DNA of 64,000 bases from Trichaptum fuscoviolaceum (Eukaryota; Basidiomycota; Agaricomycetes; Hymenochaetales; Trichaptaceae), in contig CAJSYZ010000002.1 of the NCBI GenBank assembly GCA_910574455.1, positions 5,481,671 through 5,545,670 of the forward strand, given 5' to 3'. The notes beneath the pieces were generated by a model. That model searched no databases, was not told the DNA's origin, and saw only the letters and a list, made by a program, of their open reading frames with translations. Positions 55,348 to 64,000 of the stretch are shown piece by piece. The position numbers and the translations under genes are program-made. How positions within the stretch are numbered: the first letter of the stretch is position 1; the number at the start of each line of letters is the position of its first letter.

Positions 55348-57250
55348 GGCTTAGAATAAATAAGCCCTTTCGGAAAGGCAGATCCAATTATCGCATTGCG
55401 AAATGCATTCAAATTGCCAAAAGTATCATAATGTCGAAGGCTTGAAACAAGAGATGCATTTCAAAGTTGTTGGAAGCGTGATATGAGAAACTCCAATGAA
55501 CTTCAGCCCTGGAATGGTCTGCAAGAAAGTGTCTTTCAAATCCGCGTATCTTCGGGTTTTCGAGTCGAGTGCACATTGCAACCTCATTGACTGAGCCTTC
55601 AAGTTTTCCCGGCCGTAGCCATCTCGGAGATGGTCCGGGATTGTCACCTTTTGCGCCTGAGACTATCTTCAAATCGGTCATTGTTCACACTTCCACCTCA
55701 ACGTCAGCGATCATTTGCCAGCAAGGACAGGAGTTATCAAAGCTTCTCCAAGCATACGAAATGCACCAATCGAACAGAAGGGTTCCACTCGATTTATTAC
55801 GAACTGCCTACAGTACGAAATTACAACAACTTATTGAAGCCAAATCATTACCGCGACCTACGAGCATTGGTAGTGAGTCTTGTGAGTCTGCACTATTCTA
55901 TTGATCTGACAGAAACCAGAACCAAGCGTAGAGTTTCATGGTGGGGGTAGAGAGTACGTACCACTTCAACCCGGATCGGTTTTGTTGACGTTCGACGCCG
56001 ACCAACGACCCCTATTCTAGCGCAACTGCACATTCAAGTTCTCTGCTTAGTGCTATCCAGGTTTCTCGCTTACAGTTTACATTCTGAGGCTAGTAAAGGG
56101 ATACTGTGTTACTGGTGAGATATTTAAGGTTGTGGGAGGCGGCAAACTGAAGATCGTCTTCTGCAGCCAGACAAGTCAATCGTTAACAACAACGACTTAA
56201 ATAATGCACGAAGACATTCCGGATGCCCATCGCTAATGCGATATCAAGGTTCCAGCGACTTCCGGCAAAGCATTGCCAGCCTGGGGACAGGTGCTGAGCT
56301 TGAAAGAGTCCACAGCAAACACCAACAGTACATTCATGTTCATGTTAAGATGACGGCGCCTAGTATCTAATTATGGTGCCATCATCGTGATGGTCAGGTC
56401 ATAGCCTCGAGGCATGAAGAAGGGAATGTACACAGTCCCTTCCCAGAGCTCATTGCGCTTAAAGTCCTGCTTGCCAGTCTTACCACGTTCAACAGTGACA
56501 CCGACCATCTGATGACGGGCTTCAGCTTGGAGCATCCTATCATTAAGGCCCATATTTCTTGTCATCTTTCCTTTTCGCGGTCAATCAATGACAGATCCGT
56601 TATCTGTCGTAACGACTCTCGGCCAAGGTGCATTGAAGCTGAAGGCAATCAGTGACGGTGTGCGTCGATCATCTCCAAGTACTCTGCACTCGCTGATCTT
56701 TAATTGTTCTGTAGCTCGCCGAGAACGAGAAAAGCTTGTACAAAGTCGCATCTGAGCTGATCGACCAAATACAGGACATTGAGGAAATCAGGAAGGGCCA
56801 TGTTAGTAACAATCTGGCGGAGCTGGATGAATCGCTGTCAAGGTTGCAGAAGTACGTATTCCAGGGTGTACGCGATTGCATCATCGAGCATCTAACACGC
56901 CCAACAGTGACCTTAATCGCGTCATCGAACAATGCAGAAAGCTTGTGAAAAAGAGATCTCGGGTCGCTGAGATGTTCAATGTAGATAAGGTGAAGGCGGA
57001 TATCCTTGAACTGAAGGTACAAGTAGCTAGTGCATATATGCATTTTCTGGTATGCTCAACAGTCTTCTCTGTGTTGTCCGTTCTGCTGACTGATCTGTCA
57101 ATCAAGGTGCGGAGCCAGACCGCCATATTAATGCGGGATTGCAGAGTTCCCGACAATCGGACGGAAGCAACTACTTCATCCGAAAGCTTAGCCATTCATG
57201 ACAAGAAGGCTCATGAGGACCAAGGCAGAGCAAGGGAGCTGTGCGGTATT
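55064..57250 (+). repeat. segmental duplication, unit 1
   Basis: From the CPKC part of the Cys-rich gene through the intergenic DNA and the first exons of the TPR gene, this parallels 60,115-62,215 in the same order and orientation. Identity is high in exons and patchier in the intergenic part. Confidence 0.8.
55348..56587. other. intergenic before TPR gene 1, with possible minus-strand exons
   Basis: Two minus-strand frames look partly coding: 55426-55647 (contains TRRYADLKDTFLQTIPGLKF) and 56371-56565 (64 codons, MTRNMGLNDRMLQAEARHQM to a stop, ending YDLTITMMAP). The second has a frame-broken counterpart in unit 2 (about 61,325-61,522). They could be exons of one minus-strand gene, but no joining sites were found. 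Otherwise promoter DNA of the TPR gene. Confidence 0.4.
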
Positions 57251-59500
57251 CCTCATAAAGCAAAGCAGAACTCGCATGCCGTCAATCCTGATCTTGCGCG
57301 CTTGTTACACGAATTATCCATCCGCCTCAGTGATATGGGTAGAAAAGAGGAGGCCCTCGACCGTATCCAGGAAGCTGAGGCAATGTATAGAAAGCTAGCA
57401 AAGCAGAACTCGCGTGCCTTCACTCCTAATCTTGCGAACTCGTTGCACAACCTATCCATCAGCCTCAGCGACATGGGTCGAAAAGAGGAGGCCCTCGAGC
57501 GAAATCAGGAAGCCGAGGCATTGTATAGAAGGCTAGCAAAGCAAAACTCGGGTGCCTTCTCTCCTCGCCTTGCGAACTCGTTGCACAACCTATCCAACCG
57601 CCTCAGTGACATGGGTAGAAAAGAGGAGGCACTCGAGCGAAATCAGGAAGCCGAGGCAATGTATAGAAAGCTAGCAAAGCTTAACTCGGGTGCCTTCTCC
57701 CCTCGCCTTGCAAACTCGTTGCACAATCTATCCAACCGCCTCAGTGAAATGGGCAGAAAAGAGGAGGCCCTCGAGCGTAATCAGGAAGCCGAGGCAATGT
57801 ATAGAAAGCTTGCTAAGCAGAACTCGCGTGCTTTCACTCCTCTTCTTGCGAGCTCGTTGCACAACCTATCCATTAGCCTCAGTGACATGGGTAGAAAAAA
57901 GGAAGCCCTCGAGCGTATCCAGGAATCGGTATCGATGCGCAGAGAGCTGACAGAGCAGAACTCGCGTGCCTTCACTCCTGATCTTGCTTGCTCGTTGCAC
58001 GAACTAGCAATGCGCCTCAGTGACATGGGTAGAAAAGAGGAGGCCCTCGAGCGGAATCAGGAATCCGAGGCCACGTATAGAAAGCTAGCAAAGCTGAACT
58101 CGAGTGCCTTCACTCCTCTTCATGCAAGCTCGTTGCACAACCTATCCATGCGCCTCAGTGAAATGGGTAGAAAGGAGGAGGCCCTCAAGCGTATCCAGGA
58201 AGCCGAGGCAATGTATAGAAAGCTAGCAAAGCAAAACTCGGGTGCATTCACTCCTCGTCTTGCGCGCTCGTTGCACGAACTATCCATGCGCCTCAGTGAA
58301 ATGGGTAGAAAGGAGGAGGCCCTCGAGCGTATCCAGGAAGCCGAGGCAATGTATAGAAAGCTAGCAAAGCAAAACTTGGGTGCTTTCACTCCTAATCTTG
58401 CTCGCTCGTTGCACGAACTATCCATCCGCCTCAGAGACATAGGTAGAAAACAGGAGGCCCTCGAACGTATCGAGGAAGCCGAGGCAATGTACAGAAATCT
58501 AGCAAAGCAGAACTCACGAGCCTTCGCTCCTAATCTTGCGTGCTCGTTGCACGAATTATCCAACCGCCTCAGTGAAATGGGTAGAAAAGAGGAGGCCCTT
58601 GAGCGTATCCAGGAAGCCGAGGCAATGTATAGAAAGCTAGCAAAGCAGAACTCGCGTACTTTCACTCCTCGTCTTGCGCGCTCGTTGCACGAACTATCCA
58701 TCCGCCTCAGTGGCATGGGTAGAAAGGAGGAAGCCCTCGAGCGTATCGAGGAAGCTGAGGCAATGTATAGAAAGCTAGCAAAGCAGACCTCGCGAGCCTT
58801 CACTCCTAATCTTGCGTGCTCGTTGCACGAGCTATCCATTAGCCTCAGTGAAATGGGTAGAAAGGAGGAGGCCCTCGAACGAAATCAGGAAGCCGAGGCA
58901 TTGTATAGAAAGCTAGCAAAGCAAAACTGGGGTTCCTTCTCTCCTCGCCTTGCGAACTCGTTGCACAACCTAGCCAACCGCCTTAGTGACATGGGTAGAA
59001 AAGAGGAGGCACTCGAGCGGAATCAGGAAGCCGAGGCAATGTACAGAAAGCTAGCGAAGCAGAACTCGAGTGCATTTACTCCTCTTCTTGCAAGCTCGTT
59101 GCACAACCTATCGATCCGCCTCAGTGACATGGGCAGAAAAGAGGAGGCACTCGAGCGAAATCAGGAAGTCAAGGCAATGTATAGAGAGCTAGCAAAGCAG
59201 AACTCGGGTGCCTTCACTCCTCGTCTTGTGCGCTCGTTGCACGAACTATCCATATGTCTCGATGAAATGGGTAGAAAAGAGGAGGCCCTCGAAAATTATC
59301 AGGAAGCCGAGGCATTGTACAGAAAGCTAGCAAAGCAGGACCCAGGTGCTTTTCCCCCGAGGCTCGCAGCGACGTTGCACTACCTTCAATCGCACTTTAG
59401 CGACGTGGGTAGAAAAGAGGAAGCCCTCGAGCGTACTATTACGGCAGCCGAGACAATGTGCGCAGAAAGCAACCCATTGGATTACAGAATTTTCATTTAA
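56588..59500 (+). CDS. STAND-like protein: HeLo-like N-terminus plus 16 TPRs, no NTPase domain
   Basis: Exons 56588-56659, 56715-56851, 56908-57049 and 57107-59500 join in frame to 914 residues. The first 150 residues are helical and begin MTDPLSVVTTLGQGALKLKA, the look of fungal N-terminal domains of STAND (NLR-like) proteins, HeLo-like or MLKL-N-like, which can act in cell death. Where such proteins have a NACHT or NB-ARC domain, this one goes from LCGIPHKAKQNS straight into 16 TPRs of 46 residues (consensus LSDMGRKEEALERIQEAEAM, YRKLAKQNS, AFTP, LA, SLHNLS or SLHELS). Unit 16 is diverged and the protein ends AESNPLDYRIFI. Intron 57050-57106 is 57 bases without a stop, so retaining it would keep the frame. 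It is paralogous to the gene at 61546. Ligand and effector role unknown. Confidence 0.82.
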
Positions 59501-60114
59501 TAATTGCAAACACTGTGGGCGCACAGCAGTGCCCGCTACCCAGGTTTTGGGTAATTGCATGGGGTTTGAGAAGGACATGTTAATATATTTTTGAACTTTT
59601 ATACATATGTAACAAAAGTTATTGTCGTACATGTGTTGCGAGAACTTGAAGAACTGCACTACTTCTGTAATAGCATTCGTGGGCGCCCTATAGTGGCGTT
59701 CACCCACACGAAACGCCAGCTGCATCCATGCGCTGTGGGTGTATGGCCCCCGCCTAGAGTATATCAGTCTCACCTCGCCTTCAAACCTCCGCAAGTCGTC
59801 CCGGGAACGTCGACCTCCCAATCCATGTACACACACATCTCGCGCTCCATCTTATTGCTCTCGCGGAGGGCAAACATCGCCTAGCCGACAATAGCCCAGG
59901 GCTTGTTGATGTACGTGTCGTTGCACACGGCTTTGCTGATAGGAACAGGCGGTAGCCTGAGGAACAGCGTGCGGCGGGGAAGCCAGTCTTGAACCGGTGG
60001 AGGAGAACGAGTGTGGTGAAGGTGACTGAGGGGCGCAGGCGTGTGCGGTGGAGGATGTACTGTAGGTAGCGAAGTGCGCGAGGGTGAGCGGGATGTGCAG
60101 TAACCGTTAGAGGA
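59501..60114. other. TPR gene 1 3' flank carrying a cyclin relic
   Basis: Besides the cyclin fragment on the minus strand nothing is coding. Confidence 0.5.
59752..60110 (-). pseudogene. PCL/PHO80-type cyclin fragment, frame-broken
   Basis: The minus strand reads RYLQYILHRTRLRPSVTFTT, LVLLHRFKTGFPAAR and GYRLFLSA in one frame, then shifts to KAVCNDTYINKPWAIVG, a stop, then AMFALRESNKMEREMCVYMD with WEVDVP. This is the cyclin-box order of Pho85-type cyclins in mushrooms, where a Thr-Arg-rich helix is followed by a DDTYxNKxW motif and an MExxxCxxLxW motif. A frameshift and a stop break it, and both ends of the gene are missing. Confidence 0.6.
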
Positions 60115-60412
60115 CCTACGGTGTCCGAGATGCGGGAGGCCTGGACAATAGGTCGGTGCGACTTTCCGTGCACCACCCGCACATGACAAGAGGGGTTGAA
60201 AAGAAGTGAGGAGGTTCTCAGACGAGGGGGAGAGGTTCATGCCATGTCCTTCCGTCGAAGAATACGAGGAGATGACCGTATAATGGCAGAGACAGAGAAT
60301 TCGGGCGATCCAGGATGCAGAATGGCAAGGTGAAAGGATGAACCGGGTAACGATGTTAAAGAATGGGGAAGATTCGACTATCGACGTGATTAGTCGCAGA
60401 GGCTTAAAACAA
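60115..60412 (+). pseudogene. decayed copy of the 3' half of the Cys-rich gene
   Basis: RCPRCGRPGQ followed by a stop, then GRGVFMPCPSVEEYEEMTV-like text broken by stops and frame changes, ending near CRRGLKQ. It corresponds to 55,066-55,350. It is the left end of duplication unit 2. Confidence 0.75.
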
Positions 60413-61545
60413 TAAGAGGCCTTTCGCCAAGATGGATCCAAAATGCGGGATTGCGAAAGGTGTCCGAGTGTCTGCTTGAAACCACTGGGAAGAGCGAAAC
60501 ACTACTATGCGCTCGTTGAAATTAGGTGTTCTCCATGATTCAGCCCTGAAGCTGCCTCGCATGAAAATGTCTTTCAAACCTGCCTATCTTCAGTTTCTTT
60601 GAAGCGAATGTAATCTCGTTGATTCAGTCTTTTTCCCGGACCGTAGCCATGAGATGGATTTCCCCTCCATTTCCGAGTCTTTGAAAGTGCCTGCCAGAGT
60701 TGATATCGGGGTTCTTCAGTTCGAAATTACAACTGAGAACTAAACTATTACCGCGACTAATTGATGAGAGCATTGGCGGTGATTCTTGCCAGGCTGATCT
60801 GCTCTATTGATTCACTCGACAGAAACTATAATGGAACGTAAAGTTCATGGTGGAGGTCGAGAGTAAGTACCACTTCACACGGATCGACCCTGCCAGTGCC
60901 AGTGAACGGTTTCGGTAACGTTCGACTCGGACGTCGAGCATCAACCCCTACATATCCTAGCGCTACTGTACATTCTCTCTGCTATCTATGTTTCGCATTT
61001 ACAGAATACATTCTGAAGCTATTACTTGAGGGATTCGGTGTTACTGGTGAGATATTTTAGATTGTGAGACTTAGGCGGTAAACTGAAGATCGTTCTTTGC
61101 GGCCAGACAAGTCAATCGTTGAGAACTTGAGCCTGACCGAACTAGATAATGCACGAGCAATACATGTCGGAAATGACCTACGCTCAGACTGGGATATCAA
61201 GGTTCCAGCCCAGCTACTTACGGGCAGCCTGAGGACAGGTACTGAGCTTGAAAGAGAACACAGCCACCACCAACGGTGCATTTGAGTTCATGCCAGTGTT
61301 AGCATGACGGCGCCTATCAGTATCTAATTATGGTCCCATCGTGATGGTCAGGTCATAGCCTCGAGGCATGAAGAGGCAATGTACACAGCCCTTTCCCAGA
61401 GCCCACTGCGCTTATAGTCCTGCTCGCCACCCTCGTCTCCCCACCGTCAACAGTGACACCGACCATCTGACGACGGACTTCAGCTTGGAACACCCTATCA
61501 TTGAGGCCTTTATCTCTCGTCATCTTTCCTTTTCGCGGTCAATCA
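60413..61545. other. intergenic before TPR gene 2
   Basis: Diverged copy of 55,350-56,587. The minus-strand 64-codon frame of unit 1 is frame-broken here (about 61,325-61,522). No intact gene. Confidence 0.5.
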
Positions 61546-64000
61546 ATGACAGATCCGCTATCTGTCGTATCGACTCTCGGCCAAGGTGCATTGAAGCTGA
61601 AGGCAATCATTGACGGTGTACGTCGAGTTTCTCCAACCACTCTGCACTGCGCTGATCCTTAATTTGTCTGTAGCTCGCCGAAAACCAGAGGAGCTTGTAC
61701 AAAGTCGCGTCTGAGTTAATCGACCAAATCCAGGACATCGAAGAGATAAGGAAAGGCCATGTTAGTAACAATCTGGCTGAGCTGGATGATTCGCTGTCAA
61801 GGCTGCAAAAGTGCGTATAATATTGTTCCAGAGAATGCATCATTGAATACTTAACACGCTCATCAGCGACCTTAATCGTGTCATCGAACAATGCGAAAAA
61901 CGTGTGAAAAAGAGATCGAGTTATCGGCAGAGGGTTGCTGGGATATTCGCGGTCGACAAGGTGAAGGCGGATATTCTAGAATTGAAAGCCCAAGTAGCCA
62001 GTTCACAGATGCGATTTCTGGTATGCTCTGCGAACTTCTCCATGTTGCACGTTCTGATATTTTACTCAAGGTGCGAAGCCAGGCCGCCATGCTGATGCGG
62101 GATTGCAGAGTCCCCGGCATTCAAAAGGAAGTGAACTCCTTGTCCGAGAGCTTGGCCACTCATGTCAAGGACGCCCAAGAGAACCAGGGTAGAGCAGCGG
62201 AGCTCTTCGGCGTGTCCCAGATGAGCTTCAGGCAGAAGAGTACTTCACTCCATAGAGCCTCGATGGCAAGTCCACATCTTCTTCTGGGCTTTTTTTGAGC
62301 GAAAAGCTGATATAACTTGTTAGGACCTTGCAGCGGCTTGCACAAAAGCCGAAGTGGACGCAATTAATCTTAAGATTCGGACCCTTGAAAATGCCTTGAA
62401 GAAAAATCCGACCATTCTGGAACGCGTAGAAATAGCTGAAAATTATCAACCACATTCTTATGTAACTTACATTCCGGACTACAGTAATCCACGAAAGCAG
62501 CGTGAAGACGCACTCATCGAAACCATATCGCTTCTTCAGCTCATCAGTGGCGATTCTTCGATCACGGAGGACGTCACAGCCATTTCGTGGTTTCATAGGG
62601 CAGCTAGTCTTTCCAACTCCTTGGGCTCCCTCGGCCTCAGAGACGAAGCTCTCCAACTGAGCATCATTGCTCACAATGTCGTACACAAACTTTACGACTC
62701 CAACAAGGACTTCTTCAAACATGATATAGCCATATCGTTGTGCATCCTATCAGTCCGCCTCAGTGACATGGGTAGAAACGAGGAGGCCCTCGAGCGTATT
62801 CAGGAAGCCGTTTCGATGGTCAGAGAGCTGGCAGAGCAGAATCCGGGCGCCTTCACTCCTGATCTTGCGCGCTCGTTGTACCACCTATCCCTCCGCCTCA
62901 GTGACATGGGTAGAAAAGAGGAAGCCCTTGAGCGTATTCAGGAAGCCGTTTCGATGTACAGAGAGCTGGCAAAGCAGAATCCGGGTGCCTTCACTCCTGA
63001 TCGTGCGCGCTCGTTGTACCACCTATCCCTCCGCCTCAGTGACATGGGTAGAAAAGAGGAAGCCCTTGAGCGTATTCAGGAAGCCGTTTCGATGGTCAGA
63101 GAGCTGGCAGAGCAGAATCCGGGCGCCTTCACTCCTGATCTTGCGCGCTCGTTGTACCACCTATCCCTCCGCCTCAGTGACATGGGTAGAAAAGAGGAAG
63201 CCCTTGAGCGTATTCAGGAAGCCGTTTCGATGTACAGAGAGCTGGCAGAGCAGAATCCGGGCGCCTTCACTCCTGATCTTGCGCGCTCGTTGTACCACCT
63301 ATCCCTCCGCCTCAGTGACATGGGTAGAAAAGAGGAGGCCTTTGAGCGTATTCAGGAAGCCGTTTCGATGGTCAGAGAGCTGGCAGAGCAGAATCCGGGC
63401 GCCTTCACTCCTGATCTTGCGCGCTCGTTGTACCACCTATCCCTCCGCCTCAGTGACATGGGTAGAAAAGAGGAAGCCCTTGAGCGTATTCAGGAAGCCG
63501 TTTCGATGTACAGAGAGCTGGCAAAGCAGAATCCGGGTGCCTTCACTCCTGATCGTGCGCGCTCGTTGTACCACCTATCCCTCCGCCTCAGTGACATGGG
63601 TAGAAAAGAGGAAGCCCTTGAGCGTATTCAGGAAGCCGTTTCGATGGTCAGAGAGCTGGCAGAGCAGAATCCGGGCGCCTTCACTCCTGATCTTGCGCGC
63701 TCGTTGTACCACCTATCCCTCCGCCTCAGTGACATGGGTAGAAAAGAGGAAGCCCTTGAGCGTATTCAGGAAGCCGTTTCGATGTACAGAGAGCTGGCAG
63801 AGCAGAATCCGGGCGCCTTCACTCCTGATCTTGCGCGCTCGTTGTACCACCTATCCCTCCGCCTCAGTGACATGGGTAGAAAAGAGGAGGCCTTTGAGCG
63901 TATTCAGGAAGCCGTTTCGATGGTCAGAGAGCTGGCAGAGCAGAATCCGGGCGCCTTCACTCCTGATCTGGCGCGCTCGTTGTACACCACCTATCCCTCC
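61546..64000 (+). CDS. STAND-like protein: HeLo-like N-terminus plus at least 9 near-identical TPRs, cut by window end
   Basis: Exons 61546-61617, 61674-61810, 61867-62020, 62071-62265 and 62324 to the window end join in frame. The first four parallel gene 1 (start MTDPLSVVSTLGQG). The fifth adds a region absent from gene 1 (DLAAACTKAEVDAINLKIRT, a coiled coil, then ISLLQLISGDSSITEDVTAI and FHRAASLSNSLGSLGL) before TPRs of 46 residues (LSDMGRKEEALERIQEAVSM, YRELAKQNPGAFTPD, ARSLYHLS). No NTPase motif is visible between. The intron at 62266-62323 has a GC donor (GCAAGT). The last 35 bases of the window carry a base change and a two-base insertion that would shift the frame. The C-terminus is outside the window. 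Confidence 0.8.
62966..64000 (+). repeat. 552-base higher-order repeat of four TPR-coding units
   Basis: Single units are 138 bases. They come in four versions (YRELAKQ with DRARS; VRELAEQ; YRELAEQ with KEEAFERI; VRELAEQ), and the set of four repeats at 62,966 and 63,518 with no difference I could see until position 63,970. Confidence 0.92.

Larger units (their letters stand above)
60115..62215 (+). repeat. segmental duplication, unit 2
   Basis: Parallels 55,064-57,250: Cys-rich relic, intergenic DNA, broken small minus-strand frame, then the start of TPR gene 2. Confidence 0.8.

Noticed and set aside
57253..58839. Minus-strand frames rich in SIRSRASSFLPMSLRRMD-like repeats
   Set aside because: They mirror the TPR repeat on the opposite strand; length comes from repeat periodicity.

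Overview
The window is nuclear DNA of a mushroom-forming basidiomycete (Agaricomycetes). Genes are on both strands and split by 45-70 bp GT-AG introns, there are no operons, and the contents are typical of that class: a class I hydrophobin, a Plavaka-type DNA transposon with its usual partner gene, a chromodomain Ty3/Gypsy retrotransposon, and long TPR proteins with a fungal STAND-type N-terminus. Exon borders were read by hand from splice consensus and frame.

Layout. (1) 0-12 kb, housekeeping: a BEM46/ABHD13-like hydrolase (-), a relic-rich gap with two small inverted repeats and a RecQ-like helicase scrap, a single-pass membrane protein of unknown function (+), TTI1 (-) and a class I hydrophobin (-). 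(2) 12.5-46.7 kb, an accessory island: the Plavaka pair (partner gene on -, transposase on +), two coiled-coil genes of unknown function (23.2-25.0 on -, 26.4-29.6 on +), a tandem duplication of an 821-residue protein with a trypsin-like Ser/His/Asp domain (copy 1 intact, copy 2 frameshifted), and a 6.7 kb chromovirus inserted in the 3' flank of copy 2. Non-coding DNA and some introns here are crowded with short self-complementary words and TAG/TAC microsatellites that are scarce outside. (3) 47-55 kb, single-copy genes: a zinc-independent MDR oxidoreductase (-), an RNF10/MAG2-type RING E3 ligase (-), an unknown basic-tailed protein (+) and a Cys-rich protein (+). (4) 55-64 kb: a segmental duplication carrying two STAND-like genes, each with a HeLo-like N-terminus joined directly to 46-residue TPRs, with no NTPase domain visible between. 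The second has TPR DNA arranged as an identical 552 bp higher-order repeat and runs off the window.

The regions do not form one pathway. The housekeeping genes act in DNA-damage kinase maturation (TTI1), ribosome ubiquitination (RNF10), the aerial cell surface (hydrophobin) and redox metabolism (MDR). The best candidates for under-described biology are the NTPase-less HeLo-TPR proteins and the island with its duplicated protease. Several breaks (Plavaka partner, protease copy 2, retrotransposon pol) are single-base changes in 6-base homopolymers, so assembly errors should be excluded before calling them dead.
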